Shown here: positions 1 to 11,225 of the stretch, piece by piece
How positions within the stretch are numbered: the first letter of the stretch is position 1
How the letters are laid out: every line of letters begins with the position of its first letter
Assembly (NCBI GenBank): GCA_028641055.1
Contig: CM054057.1
Span: 400,070,541-400,134,540 of the forward strand
DNA from: Alopecurus myosuroides
Taxonomy: Eukaryota > Streptophyta > Magnoliopsida > Poales > Poaceae
Direction of reading: 5' to 3'
Length of the DNA: 64,000 bases
Translations under genes and position numbers: made by a program
The notes under the pieces: model-generated
The model's input: only the letters and a program-made list of their open reading frames with translations
Database searches by the model: none
Told to the model about the DNA's origin: nothing

Positions 1-3000
1 GACTTTCAAGAACTTGGTGCTCTTGTTGCGAGTCTTACGCTCGGTCTCATCGAGAATACGAATAGGGTGCTCCTCATAAGATAGATCATCTTGCAGTTCA
101 ATGGAATCATGATCAACTGCACGATCTGGATCTTTGAAACACTTCTTGAGTTGTGACACGTGGAACACATCGTGCACTTTGGATAGTTTTTCTGGAAGTT
201 CAAGACGATAAGCATTCTCTGCACGTCTTGAGAGGATGTTGAAAGGGCCAATGTATCTTGGTGCAAGCTTTCCTTTCACACCGAAACGATGAGTGCCTCT
301 GAGGGGAGTTACACGGAGATATGCCTTATCACCAGGTGCATAGACCATATCCCTGTGCTTGCTATCATAATAGCTCTTCTGACGAGACTGAGCAATCCTG
401 AGATTGTCACGAATGATACGAACTTTCTCCTCGGCTTCCTTAACAATGTCAGGGCCTAAAAGTGAACGTTCACCAGCTCCAGACCAATTGATTGGACTCC
501 TGCATCTGCGACCATACAGTGCCTCAAATGGTGCCATTCCTAGGCTTGCCTGGTAGCTGTTGTTGTAGGAGAATTCAGCATATGGAAGGCAATCCTCCCA
601 TTTCATGCCAAAGGAGAGACCACATGCTCTGAGCATATCCTCGAGAATCTGATTGACTCTTTCGAATTGCCCCTGAGACTGAGGGTGATAAGCTGTGCTG
701 AACAGAAGTTTAGTGCCCAATGCTTCTTGAAAGCTTTTCCAGAAATGAGAAGTGAAGATACTTCCACGATCTGAGCTTATTTCCAATGGAACACCATGAA
801 GGGGAACAACCTTTGCTGTGTAGAGCTCTGCTAACTGGCTAGCTGAGATAGTTTCCTTTACAGCATAGAAGTGAGCAACCTTAGTGAGACGATCAATAAC
901 AACGAAGATTGCATCGTTGCCCTTTTTGGACTTTGGAAACCCAGTAACGAAGTCCATTTCAATCATGTCCCACTTCCACTCAGGAATTTTCAGAGGTTGG
1001 AGTAGACCTGCTGTCTTCTGATGGACTGCCTTAACACGTTGACAAACGTCGCATTCAGAAACGTATTGAGCAATTTCACGTTTCATGCCAGGCCACCAAT
1101 ACAGAGTCTTGAGATCCTGGTACATCTTTGTACTTCCAGGGTGAATGGATAGAGGAGTTTCATGAGCCTCCTTGAGAATGATATCCTTGAGACTTTGAAT
1201 CTGAGGGACTGCAATGCGTCCTTCGAAGAACACAGTTCCCTTGTCATCAATTGAGAAGGACTTGAACTTATCATTGCCTTCCTTGATGTGATCCACAATC
1301 TTCTTGATTTCATTATCACGAAGTTGTTCAGAACGAATCTTGTCCTCGAGAGTTGGACTGGCTGTCAAGCTAGCAAGGTATCCTTCAGGAACAAGACCAA
1401 GGTTCAGCTTCTGGAATTCTTCATGAAGTGGAGGTTGGCTTTCCATGATCATGAGATTATTGCAATAGGATTTGCGACTGAGAGCATCGGCCATAACATT
1501 AGCCTTGCCTGGAGTGTAAGAAATGGTGAGATCAAAGTCTTTAATCTTCTCAATCCATCTCCTTTGCCTGAGGTTCAGATCTGGCTGAGTGAAGATGTAT
1601 TTCAGACTCTTATGATCGGAAAAGATTTCAGTTTTGTTACCCAACAAGTATTGTCTCCATTTCTTGAGGGCAAACACAACTGCTGCAAGTTCAAGATCAT
1701 GTGTGGGATAGTTTTGCTCATGTGGGTTCAACTGACGTGAAGCATAAGCGACAACTTGTCGTTCTTGCATAAGAACTGCTCCTAGGACTTGGAGAGATGC
1801 ATCACAGAATATCTGGAAAGGTTTGGTAGTATCTGGGCCAACTAGAACAGGTGTGGAAGTGAGTTTAGTCTTCAGGAGGTTGAAACTCTCATCACATTGT
1901 GGAGTCCAAACGAACTTTTTGTCCTTCTTTGTGAGATCAGTGAGAGGTTTAGCAATCTTGGAAAAGTTTTGGACGAAACGACGGCAATAGCTAGCCAAGC
2001 CAAGAAAGCTTCTAACTTGTTTCACCGTCTTAGGGGGTTTCCAGTCAACAATTGCCTTAACCTTTTCAGGATCAATGGCAATGCCTTTGGCAGAGATGAT
2101 ATGACCAAGATATGCAACTTCTGGAATCCAGAACTCACATTTGGAAAACTTGGCATACAGACGATGCTCGCGAAGTTTCATGAGAGTGAGACGAAGGTGT
2201 TCTCCATGCTCTTCCTCGGATTTTGAGTAGACTAGAATGTCATCAAGATATACCACAACGAACTTTTCGAGGTATTCATGGAAGACAGAATTCATGAGTC
2301 TTGAGAATGTTGCCGGTGCATTGGTGAGACCAAAGGACATGACGGTGTATTCATATAGACCGTAACGAGTGGTGAAAGCTGTCTTAGGAATATCTTCCTT
2401 TCTGATCTTTATCTGATGGTAACCCATCCTCAAGTCCAACTTTGAGAATATTGAGGCTCCAGCAAGTTGATCAAAAAGATCATCGATACGAGGAAGTGGA
2501 TACTTGTTCTTGATGGTTTTCTCGTTGAGAGGACGATAGTCAACCACGAGTCTTTTTGTTTGATCCTTCTTGGCAACAAACAGAGTTGGGCAACCCCAAG
2601 CGGAGGAACTAGGCTGAATGAAACCTTTGTCCATATACATATCGATTTGCTCCTTCAACAATTTCAGTTCAGGAGGAGCTATCTTGTATGGATGCTTAGA
2701 GATTGGAGCAGTACCTGGCTCAAGCTCGATCACGAACTCAACTGCTCTGTCCGGAGGCATCCCTGGCAACTCTTCTGGAAAGACGTCAGGGAATTCACAA
2801 ACCACCGGAACATTTTCAATTGCAGGAAGGGGTTTGGCATCGAGGTTGAACAGCTGAACATAACTTGATCCATATGGAGAATAGACTATCTGGCCTGAAG
2901 TGTGGGAGAGAGTTATTGACTTTTGAGCACAGTCAATTTTAGCTTTGTGGGTCTTCAACCAATCCATACCCAGAATGACATCAATGTCAGAATTTCCCAG

Positions 3001-4299
3001 CAACATGAGTGAAGCAAGGAATACACGACCTCCAATTAGGATCTGATTGTCCATGCTTATCTTGGAAGTCAACATTTGCGGTCCCGGAGAGTGAACAGTC
3101 ATCTGATTGCTTAGCGGAACCAGAACTAGGTTGTATGCTTTTGCAAAAATCTTTGACACAAATGAATGCGATGCTCCAGTATCAAACAACACTTTAGCTG
3201 GAATAGAGTTTACGGGTAATATACCGAGAATGACGTCAGCAGCTTCCTCGGCTTTGTCGGCCTTGATATGGTTCACCCTCGCGTTCCTCCCGACAGGCCT
3301 ATTGTTGGAGTTGAAGGCTTTAGCCGGAGGAGCACGAACCATAGCCTGGTTGGTGTTGGGGCGAGGAGGTAGGGGTAGCTGCTTCTGAGTGCACTTATAC
3401 GCATAATGTCCAGTATCCTTGCACTTGTAGCAAGTGACGACACGAGAAGGACCTGGCCTTGGCTGCCCCATCGGAAACCTCTGACCCTGCATCTGAGATG
3501 GGTTGGGTGGGCGGGGACCAAAGCCTGGAGAAGCTTGGGCATTTGGAGCCCGAGTGACAGCACCATTTGGCACCCAGATGCGGCGCTTCTGCGGAGGGGT
3601 GGTCATGTTGGAGGAGGAACCACCCTCACGCGAGTGCTTGCGGGACTCTTCGAACGCCTTGCGCCCATTCTCCTCATTGAGTGCGGTGTTCACGAGCTCC
3701 ACGAAGTCCTTGCACTTGATGTTTGTGAGAGCGTACTTCAGTTCCGGGTTAAAACCTCGGCGGAACCTTGCCATCTTCTTGGCTTCGGTGGACACTTCGT
3801 CACCAGCGTACCGAGCGAGACGATTGAACTCGTTCTGGTAGCCGAGAACGTCCAGCTTGCCCTGCCTGAGAGAGCAGAATTCCTCACGCATCTTTTCCAT
3901 GAGACCATCCGGAATGTGGTGCTTCAGGAAGGCATCTCTGAAACATCCCCAGTTGATAGGAAAGCCAGCCCTCATGGCCTGGTAGTTCTCCCACCAAGTA
4001 GCTGCCTGACCCTTCAGTAGGTAGGTGGCGTACTTGACCTTATCCTCTTCAGCAACATGAGCTATCTCCAGAGCTCTTGCTACGTCACGGATCCAGTCAT
4101 CAGCATCCAGGGGCTCACGTGTTGCCACGAAAGCTTTTGGGCCCAAGCTGAGGAAGTCCTTGATGGTGACCCTTGGAGCATTCTGGTTGTGTTGCTGGTT
4201 AGCCTGGATCTGGGCCATCTGTGTCACCACTTGGGTCATCTGAGCCAACAGTTCCCCCATTGGTGGTGGCGGAGGCGGGTTGTTCCTGGTTGGAGGCAT
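1..4299 (-). CDS. gag-pol polyprotein of chromovirus A1 (partial, open at window edge)
   Basis: The frame opens at an ATG (complement of 4297-4299) and has no stop for 1433 codons to the window edge. Order: gag with a CCHC knuckle ([14 protein letters not shown], near 3395-3435), aspartic protease ([12 protein letters not shown], near 3165-3200), reverse transcriptase (YLDD near 2240), RNase H ([12 protein letters not shown] near 1790), integrase with an HHCC finger (HPGST to CDVCQ, 1145-1040) and catalytic D, D, E (MDFVTG, SSDRGS, QFERVNQ), then GPY/F ([11 protein letters not shown] near 250). The segment rich in E and K after it looks like the start of a chromodomain and is cut off. It makes the particle, copies RNA to DNA and integrates it. 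No disabling change is visible, so the copy may be recent. The ATG was chosen as the first in frame after the leader. Confidence 0.93.
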   Translation of the reverse strand, partial: MPPTRNNPPPPPPMGELLAQMTQVVTQMAQIQANQQHNQNAPRVTIKDFLSLGPKAFVATREPLDADDWIRDVARALEIAHVAEEDKVKYATYLLKGQAATWWENYQAMRAGFPINWGCFRDAFLKHHIPDGLMEKMREEFCSLRQGKLDVLGYQNEFNRLARYAGDEVSTEAKKMARFRRGFNPELKYALTNIKCKDFVELVNTALNEENGRKAFEESRKHSREGGSSSNMTTPPQKRRIWVPNGAVTRAPNAQASPGFGPRPPNPSQMQGQRFPMGQPRPGPSRVVTCYKCKDTGHYAYKCTQKQLPLPPRPNTNQAMVRAPPAKAFNSNNRPVGRNARVNHIKADKAEEAADVILGILPVNSIPAKVLFDTGASHSFVSKIFAKAYNLVLVPLSNQMTVHSPGPQMLTSKISMDNQILIGGRVFLASLMLLGNSDIDVILGMDWLKTHKAKIDCAQKSITLSHTSGQIVYSPYGSSYVQLFNLDAKPLPAIENVPVVCEFPDVFPEELPGMPPDRAVEFVIELEPGTAPISKHPYKIAPPELKLLKEQIDMYMDKGFIQPSSSAWGCPTLFVAKKDQTKRLVVDYRPLNEKTIKNKYPLPRIDDLFDQLAGASIFSKLDLRMGYHQIKIRKEDIPKTAFTTRYGLYEYTVMSFGLTNAPATFSRLMNSVFHEYLEKFVVVYLDDILVYSKSEEEHGEHLRLTLMKLREHRLYAKFSKCEFWIPEVAYLGHIISAKGIAIDPEKVKAIVDWKPPKTVKQVRSFLGLASYCRRFVQNFSKIAKPLTDLTKKDKKFVWTPQCDESFNLLKTKLTSTPVLVGPDTTKPFQIFCDASLQVLGAVLMQERQVVAYASRQLNPHEQNYPTHDLELAAVVFALKKWRQYLLGNKTEIFSDHKSLKYIFTQPDLNLRQRRWIEKIKDFDLTISYTPGKANVMADALSRKSYCNNLMIMESQPPLHEEFQKLNLGLVPEGYLASLTASPTLEDKIRSEQLRDNEIKKIVDHIKEGNDKFKSFSIDDKGTVFFEGRIAVPQIQSLKDIILKEAHETPLSIHPGSTKMYQDLKTLYWWPGMKREIAQYVSECDVCQRVKAVHQKTAGLLQPLKIPEWKWDMIEMDFVTGFPKSKKGNDAIFVVIDRLTKVAHFYAVKETISASQLAELYTAKVVPLHGVPLEISSDRGSIFTSHFWKSFQEALGTKLLFSTAYHPQSQGQFERVNQILEDMLRACGLSFGMKWEDCLPYAEFSYNNSYQASLGMAPFEALYGRRCRSPINWSGAGERSLLGPDIVKEAEEKVRIIRDNLRIAQSRQKSYYDSKHRDMVYAPGDKAYLRVTPLRGTHRFGVKGKLAPRYIGPFNILSRRAENAYRLELPEKLSKVHDVFHVSQLKKCFKDPDRAVDHDSIELQDDLSYEEHPIRILDETERKTRNKSTKFLKV

Positions 4300-4510
4300 C
4301 CTGAACAGAAATTCATTTTAGCACAACAACAGAAAAGGATAGACTTGGTAACCGAAAGATAGATTATTCCGACGCATGAATAGATAACCAACAGGTACAT
4401 CATCACATGTTCAAATACATCAGAATATCCAACAGACCAACACATGGTTCGAAAACGAAAGGATAAACTAGACACAGCTAGTAATGGATACAACGGTACT
4501 CCCATGCTCA

Positions 4511-5304
4511 TCACGCAGGACGGCGGTGAGTAGTACGACGGGAGATACGGTGAGGAGGAATCCCACGGAAGTAGGTATCACGACGATCCATGTAAATAGG
4601 AACTGCTCTGAGAGCAACTCTCGGTGTGGTGAAGTAGAAAGCGTCCTCTCCCTGTGCTCCATAGCGGGGAATCCCTGTGTAACCAGCTCCGAGGTCGAGA
4701 AGTGGGCCTCTGATCGGCTCGTAACCTCCAGCATCTGGCAACGGAAGACCAGCTGGCTGAACGACACGTGCGAAGCGCTCGTCTCCAACAAAGTCTGTGG
4801 TGTACGTCGCCAGACGAGTGAGAGCAAGGTGGAGCTGCTCCCTGACTGAGGCTAACTCCTGAGAAAGTGCGGAAGCAACGGCATCACTGTGACTAGCGAA
4901 CTGGGCAGTGATCTGGAGCCTGGAGCTATCAGTCTCGTAGGTATCCATGTCGCGGTGGACAGTGAAGTGAACTCCCGCTGCCGTGATGTAACCACGGGGA
5001 TGTGACGAAAACTGGACTTATCATAAACCCCCAGTAGTCAGCACGGAGAACGGTGAGACTCACGTACGCTGCCTGCTGCACGGCCATATCCACTGTGGAC
5101 CTACTCCCTCGTACTGGTGTGCAATGCTCCTGCCATCATCTGACAGAATGTAGACGATAGCCCGGTAGCAGTCTGGTCAAACTCCGCTGGTGCTCGTAGA
5201 CCTGGTACTCTGGTGCCCAACGGAACCCCAGATAGGTAACCATGTCTCTCAGCAACTCCGGAAAACCGGCGGTGCTCTCACAGCGAGTCATACGAACCAC
5301 CTGC
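4511..5304 (-). pseudogene. extra leader ORF between LTR and gag, frame-broken
   Basis: The leader between the primer-binding site and gag carries protein-like stretches in different minus frames. Near 5304-5137 one reads MVTYLGFRWAPEYQVYEH. A second frame just downstream reads YILSDDGRSIAHQYEGVG, and a third reads VDMAVQQAAYVSLTVLRADY. From 4948 to 4511 an open frame of 145 codons begins MDTYETDSSRLQITAQF and contains a likely helical segment rich in Ala, Leu and Gln. The changes of frame suggest one former additional ORF with several indels, or spliced exons. I recognise no domain with certainty; its sense position upstream of gag resembles the additional ORFs known from some plant Gypsy elements. 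The leader from 4300 to 4510 and from 5305 to 5688 shows nothing else. Confidence 0.45.
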
Positions 5305-5688
5305 GGGTAGTAGCTGAGACCCATCTGCAGATTATTTGGAAGGTTTTGATTTACTCCGGTAGATGAAAAAGGATGTGGAAAACAACAACAAGGTTCAACG
5401 GACGATAATGATGTTGAAAAGAACATGATATCGAAGCAACATCGGGAAAACGAGACCAAAAGTCCTGAGGTACTACAGATAACCCAAAACACCGTGAAAT
5501 CCCTAACTTGAAAGTTTAGGTGAGAAAAGAAAACAACGTTGCACTTCCTTACCAGAAAAGGGTGGGTGGGTGGGGAAAGAAGAAAAATGGCAGAATTCCT
5601 ACTCTCACGTTTCATTTTTCCTATATAGCTACAAAATAGTTTCTAGACTCAACTGCGACCAGTAAAAAGGGATCCTACAGGCAGACAG

Positions 5689-5700
5689 GCTCTGATACCA
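5689..5700 (-). other. primer-binding site of A1
   Basis: The complement reads TGGTATCAGAGC, which matches the 3' end of initiator tRNA-Met. It lies two bases from the end of the LTR and fixes both orientation and LTR boundary. Confidence 0.93.
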
Positions 5701-7928
5701 TTTGTCGCACCCAAGGTTTCTAGAGGATACTCCTCGCACGAACTGGAAGTCAGGTGCTTGGATTATGGGGCATAACTGCTCCCACGTCCCAGCTTCCTGG
5801 TAGGCCTGCGCTTATGCGCGACAACACAAGCCCTGCTTCCACCGTCGAAGTAAACTATCCGCTAGGAACCTAAAGGCACTACCGTCGACGTACTTCATAA
5901 TCAAACACGCACGGTACGTCAACAGTTTGGTACGAATGATAGCACAGAATGTCTCTAAGACACAAAAGAAGGAAATAAGGGCAACTGGCCTTCATTAAGG
6001 CAGAAATATCGAATACAAACATCCAGAGGACACATGTCCCAACATATCATCCATTACAACAGCGGAAGCAATCAAAGGGGTCTGAGTACAGACAAATCCA
6101 TGGCTTAAGAAGCCGGAGAAAATAAAGAAAAGCGAAGCCCATCCACGTAGGTCCTGGATCCTGCCCTGGTCCAGCTAACTACTCGTCTGCAGACTCGTCG
6201 AACTCCACAAAGTAGCCATCCTGGGAAGCATCGTAGTCGTAGTCGTACTCTGCGTAAACCACAGCCCCAACGGGGTCAGTACATCCAAGTACTGGCAAGC
6301 AAGACTCACAGTTCATCAAAGAGTTACCCGTCAACACAAGCATTGATGCTTGGGATCAACGGAAGAAAGGGGTGATATGAAAATTGCTGCTGGCTGCTCT
6401 AAACAACTACAGAAGATAACTACAAGTTCCGGCTAACAGAAAAGATAAGATCGAGGATTGTAACCAACTGAAAGATAACTTCAACCAAACCCATCCTGGA
6501 TCTCGCCCCTTATCCAAAGAAGCAATCCGAGGATAACTCACATAGTTGTGATAAGGTGAATCAAGTTATTGTGTGAATAACCTATTACTAGTCAGGTTAT
6601 TAATCATTGGGTGAAACATGATTGATCATTATGTTGAAGTTGTCCTGAGTACTTGTTAGCCAGTACTTTCACCAAGTAATCCATAACCGCGGAAAACACG
6701 GCTTCTCGAGAAGATTATCCCTGCAGGGTTGCACCAATTTGGCCGTACACTCAAGAATAACCCGCCAGATGGAAATGCACTTCCACCAAGCGGGGTACTC
6801 TACACAACCAACCATTCCTCGCATCAAGCCCAAAGCACCTTGGGCGCACGGCTAATCGAGCCCAGAAGAAAATGGACCCTCATAGCACTCTAAGAACGTG
6901 TCCCCCTATATGCCGACTACAAAAGTTCCACCCTGCGCTGGGCTCGCAAAAACATGCATGCGGCAAATGGAAAACACGAACTAAATGAGGCGATTTGGAC
7001 GAGATGCGAATCAGGTCAAGTTGAGGGGGGCGCCCATACTCGCTTCCCAAATGCGGGTAGTGCGCTCATCATGGATCAGTAGACAAGACCCTTTTCCTAT
7101 TAGGGTCGACACTAGCAGGCTCCAAAACCACTCATGGGCCTCCTGCCGGTGCCTTATCATCAAATTATTATTACCATTAGCAATTAACAGGATTGATTGA
7201 TTAACATCGAGCCCCCGGTACAGATAATAAGATAGTAAAAGCAGTAACCGTCAACAGACTCGAGTAAAAGCAACCCTAAGCATGCTAGATAATACTAAGG
7301 CACAAACAAAGGCTGTAGGTATGGAGGTGAGGCAATATCATTGGCTCAGGAATCATGTGATAGGTTCGGAGAACAAGCAACGATACATAGGGCTAGCAAT
7401 AGTAGACAAAAGGATAGTATCGACAACAAGTGTGGAAAGGAACTCGATGATTCATGTGAGTGATAACTTGCCTGGCAGCTCAGTCTCGTACTGGGCTAGG
7501 TCCTGAGTAGTGGTGTCGTAAGGATCGTCGGTCTCAACGTAGTCGTCGTCTAACCGATAAGAAGCAAACAGACAAAACAGGAATGTAAACAACCATGTTC
7601 ATGGCATTATGTACAGTCAATATGATGCATGACAATTTAATAGGTGCATCTAGATAAACTGACTAACATGATAGCACAAATTAAATGGACCCATATGCAA
7701 GGGTTGCATATGGAAAAGGATCCATTGAAACAATTGGAACAATTGATTTACAACTATTTATTAGGTGTTGGTTATTATCATGATGCATGCATGATGAGGA
7801 ACAATAAGGTAACAAAATTAAATGCAATTGGAATGATAGTTAATAATTTAGAAAAGCATTTATTAGTTTGGAAAATTGGTTACTTAAACATGGTACACAA
7901 ACAATTATTGTTTTCATCAAGTTAGGGT

Positions 7929-8340
7929 GTGCAAAACAATTTACAAATTTTATATTTGAAAAGTTTATCAAATTTTTGTTGGATTACATGTTTCACATTT
8001 TGAAATTGGACCTCAGATTATTTAGTTATGAATTAAACAATATTAAACAATTTTTAATTGAATTAAACAAGATTTAAAATGTTTAGGCAATTTAAATTGT
8101 TCAAACCAGGAAACAAATTTTATATTTGAATAGGATATTCAAAAAGGTGTGAAAAACATATTTTATTTGAATTATTTGAAAACAGTATGAATTAGTTATG
8201 AATTATTTCAATTTGCATTTGAATTATTCAAATTTGAAATTTTGAAGTATTTTGAAAATTCAAAACAGGACACAAGTGGAATATTTGGAAAGAGTATAAA
8301 ATTTGGATCAGATTACATATATAACTTTTATTTATCAGAT
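7929..8340 (-). repeat. AT-rich ~160-bp direct repeats inside LTR A1
   Basis: A phrase like TTCAAAACAGxxACAAAxTTTATATTTGG recurs near 7929, 8099 and 8259, spaced 170 and 160 bp. The same phrase recurs with the same spacing in LTRs A2 and A3, so it is a family feature rather than local slippage. Confidence 0.6.
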
Positions 8341-8561
8341 GCATGGATTAAAAGTTATTGCATTTTATAGTTTTTAGGTTATTCTGCCCATTTAAAAGAA
8401 TTGGAAAATAACAATTTCGATTTAGGGCTTTTGTTACCGCAGGGAAGATACACACCGGCCACTGCCCTGTGGGCCAGCGTGGCCAGCGTGGCGCACAGTG
8501 CCCGCGTGGCACTAGAGGCAATGACCAGCGGGCCCGGGCTGTCAGTGCGGGGAAAAGATGG

Positions 8562-8650
8562 AAAAAAGCTGGCTTGCGCCTCCGGGGGTTCGACCCCGAG
8601 ACCTCCTGGCCCGCGCGCAAGGAACGCGCCAACTGCGCTGGCGATCGACT
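8562..8650 (-). other. tRNA-like module with Pol III boxes in LTR A1
   Basis: The minus strand (sense of the element) has CAGCGCAGTTGG (8640-8629), one mismatch from the Pol III A box, and GGTCGAACC (8595-8587), one mismatch from the B box. Their starts are 45 nt apart, as in a tRNA gene. A GCGC/GCGC D-arm and a CGGGG/CCCCG T-arm can be drawn, and T6 (8567-8562) follows. The acceptor stem is weak, so this is tRNA-like, not a called tRNA gene. Confidence 0.55.
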
Positions 8651-9655
8651 CGTGACAGGAGTAGGGTGCGTGGGAGGATATCGTTGCATCGCCTCAGTTA
8701 ACTGAAACTAACTGACGACCAAAACCCACGGAACCTCGTCAGAGAGAAGTTCACCGGCGGCGAACTGCCGTGTGCTGTGCCCGTGGCGCTGCTGGATGCG
8801 TGCAGAAACGTGGATGCATGTAGATGCCGAGGGAGAGAGGGAGGAGCTGGCGGTGAGCTCACCACGGCCGTGGAAGGAAGCAGAGGCGTGACGAAGCTCT
8901 CGTCGGCGTCAGCAGCGGCGGAGCAGTCGTGGACGGCGGCGCGGCTCTGGCCCTCCTCCAACTCCACGGAGGTGTTGACGACGAAGGGGTTACCGAGGCC
9001 GATCCATCCCCGTGGCTAGCTCACGATGTACGCCACCGGAGACGGCGAGCGGCGGCGGGTTTCAGCAGGTGGAGGCGGGGTTTCAGAGCTTGGGGTTCAG
9101 AGGGAAAGGCAGGGGCTTGGGGGGAGAGGATGGGAGGTTGGCGGCGCCGGGGTAGAGTTCTAGGGTTGAGTGGCCGTGAGGGGGCGCCGCGGTGGTTTTA
9201 TGGAGTCGGGTGGAGCTGTACGGCGGCCATCGGAGAGGTCCAGGGGGCGATCGGAGGGAGGAGCGGCGTTCGTACAGATGACGACGTCATCGAGGAAGAC
9301 GACAGCGACGTGCGAGAAAGGGGTATTGGGCTGGAAAAAACCGGGCTGGGCTGGTTGGACCTTAGCTGCTGCTGTTCTCCTCCCTGTCTATATTTTTTTA
9401 TTTTTGTGTACTGTTTTTTTTTGTAGTTGAGCAATTTGGAAACAAGCAAGATTTTGTTTACTGAAATTTTGGAACAAAAAAATAGGGTAAATTTATTAGT
9501 GGAAAATGCAACCTTTTGATAGTTGTTGTTTTTCAAAAACTTTATTGTTTGCTTGCTATTTTAAAATTAACCAATTTAATTGAAAATTACCATAATACTT
9601 AATATTGGAAAATAAAGCCATTCCCACTAGGGTTTCCCCTAGGGTTTTGGAAGGG

Positions 9656-9663
9656 TTTAAATA
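9656..9663 (-). promoter_or_regulatory. possible TATA box of LTR A1
   Basis: The complement reads TATTTAAA, about 340 bases into the LTR and just before the GC-rich block. Its position suits the U3 promoter, but no start site can be seen. Confidence 0.35.
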
Positions 9664-10002
9664 GGGAAAAAGTTTGGTGAGTTGTTATGGTTTCAAATAG
9701 GTACTGATTTGAAACTTGGAAAAGATTTGAATTTAATTGGTGGAATTAAGTGAATGATTTGAGGCAACAATTTAAGAGTTGATCCAATATGAAAATAATT
9801 GGGAGCAATTGATGTTTTTGGAATTGCAAATCTTTATTTGAGAGATTGTAACAGACAAGTGTGAAAACAATGTTTGATTAAGTTTGAATTTTATTATGAA
9901 AACAATGCAAACAGAAATAAATATGAGGATGATGATATGATGCATTGCATAAATTAAACAAATAAGTAAAAACAACTAAGGTTTTCATACTTGGATGTTA
10001 CA

Positions 10003-11225
10003 AAGGTCCACCAAGGCCGGGTAACAATTGGGACATATTCAGGATGGCATGTCCGAAGCACAGCAGGAATGGCAGGCCAGCTAACCACTCCCTAGAACAG
10101 TGCGCCGATTTACAAAGATGGCAAAATGAGGAAGTGCACAGAGCTATGCGAGGTGCAGGGCGGGGAGGAGGACCGGGTCCAGGGGCAAACCCGGGCAACG
10201 GCCCACCCCCAGCTGGTAACCCGGCGGCTGGAAATCAAGGTAATAACGAAGGGGGGGCAGGAGGCTTCCAGGCTAACCCCAAACAATTGGGTCAATATCA
10301 TGTGCATACCACAGGAGGATCTAACAAGGACAAAAAGATACTGAAGCAAGCAGTCAACTCAGTTTCGTTAGCCGTTCCGAGATACTTGAGATGGTCAGAA
10401 CAGGAGGTAACATGGAGCAGAAGGGATCACCCGGAAAGAGTGGAACACCCAGGAGTCTTGGCACTAGTAGTCGCACCGCAAGTTAATGGGTACGAACTAA
10501 AGAAGGTTTTAATGGATGGTGGAAGCAGCATCAATATACTGTATTGGGAAACCTTCCTACGCATGGGTCTCAAGGAATCTCAACTGCAAAAAAGATCGAC
10601 AGTTTTTCATGGGATAGTGCCGGGTCATTCAGCATGCCCCGAGGGAAAAATCGCATTGGAGGTAGCTTTCGGAGAATCAAAGGATAACTATCGAATTGAG
10701 TGGCTCACCTTTGAGGTAGTGAAATTACGCAGCCCCTATCATGCGCTGTTTGGAAGGCCGGCTTATGCCAAATTCATGGCTAGGCCGTGTTACGTATATC
10801 TACAGCTAAAAATCCCGGGTCCCAAGAAGACCATTACCATACATGGAAATCGAGATATAGCAGCTGAATGTGACGAAGGAGACGCAGCAATGGCCGAGCA
10901 GGCCTGTAGAAAAGAAGAACTCAAGCACTACCGATCTCAAGCAGACCCGGAGGATATAGCCACATCAAAAAGGCCGAGTACTGAAGGCGAAAGAACAAAA
11001 TCCAAGGCAACGCAAGATGCTAAAATGGTGGCCTTAATCGAGGATAATTCCCCCAAGCGGCCCGCTGTAAAGGAAGAAGCCACATGGCCGCTTACAACCA
11101 GCCAGGTCATTGGAACACCCCACCCGGGTTGGCTAGCAAACCCGGTACTCATCAGGAAAAGATCCAACATATGGAGAATGTGCATTGGTCAAGCCAGACC
11201 GGGACCAGCGCTTATGAGGAACTAA
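10003..11225 (+). pseudogene. gag C-terminus and protease of Tat element C1, truncated
   Basis: The frame is already open at the junction with A1, so the first visible ATG (10044) is internal. A partial zinc-finger-like stretch with C, H and C residues lies near 10050-10110, followed by a Gly/Pro/Asn-rich linker. The aspartic protease motif LMDGGSSINIL lies near 10511-10545, then FGRPAYAKFMA, a stretch typical of Tat polyproteins just after protease. The frame ends at 11223-11225 after a charged tail, where RT would normally begin. The product would cut the Gag precursor. The protease active site D-G-G-S looks intact, but the gag head is missing, so the copy cannot make full Gag. Confidence 0.8.

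Larger units (their letters stand above)
1..10002 (-). mobile_element. Ty3/Gypsy chromovirus A1 (Tekay-like), 5' part
   Basis: Read on the minus strand, the element runs LTR (10002 to 5703), primer-binding site, leader with a broken extra ORF, then one gag-pol frame that leaves the window at base 1. The 3' LTR is not visible. The bases right of the LTR (AAGGT, 10003-10007) should be one copy of the target duplication. The insertion interrupts the gag of Tat element C1. The uninterrupted polyprotein frame suggests this is the youngest layer of the nest. Tekay-like assignment rests on domain order, the GPY/F motif after integrase and long TGTAACA LTRs. Confidence 0.9.
5703..10002 (-). repeat. 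5' LTR of A1 (family A, 4300 bp)
   Basis: On the minus strand the LTR starts TGTAACATCC and ends GGTGCGACA, followed by AA and the primer site. It is a compositional mosaic: an AT-rich start, a GC-rich block near 8450-9350, an AT-rich repeat block near 7640-8400, and a conserved part near 6660-6770 shared with family B. No gene is supported inside it. Shared blocks, such as the one ending near 7010 with GATTTGGACGAGATGCGAAT, tie it to the LTRs at 28627-32732 and 46391-50935. Confidence 0.92.

Noticed and set aside
3406..4020. 204-codon plus-strand frame
   Set aside because: It lies opposite the gag coding region of A1; the minus frame has clear domains and this one has none.
8562..8650. Calling the LTR module a functional tRNA gene
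   Set aside because: The acceptor stem does not pair well and the anticodon arm is irregular, so only tRNA-like is supported.
8929..9426. 165-codon plus-strand frame
   Set aside because: It lies in the GC-rich block of LTR A1, is Arg/Gly-rich with no domain, and is antisense to the LTR.
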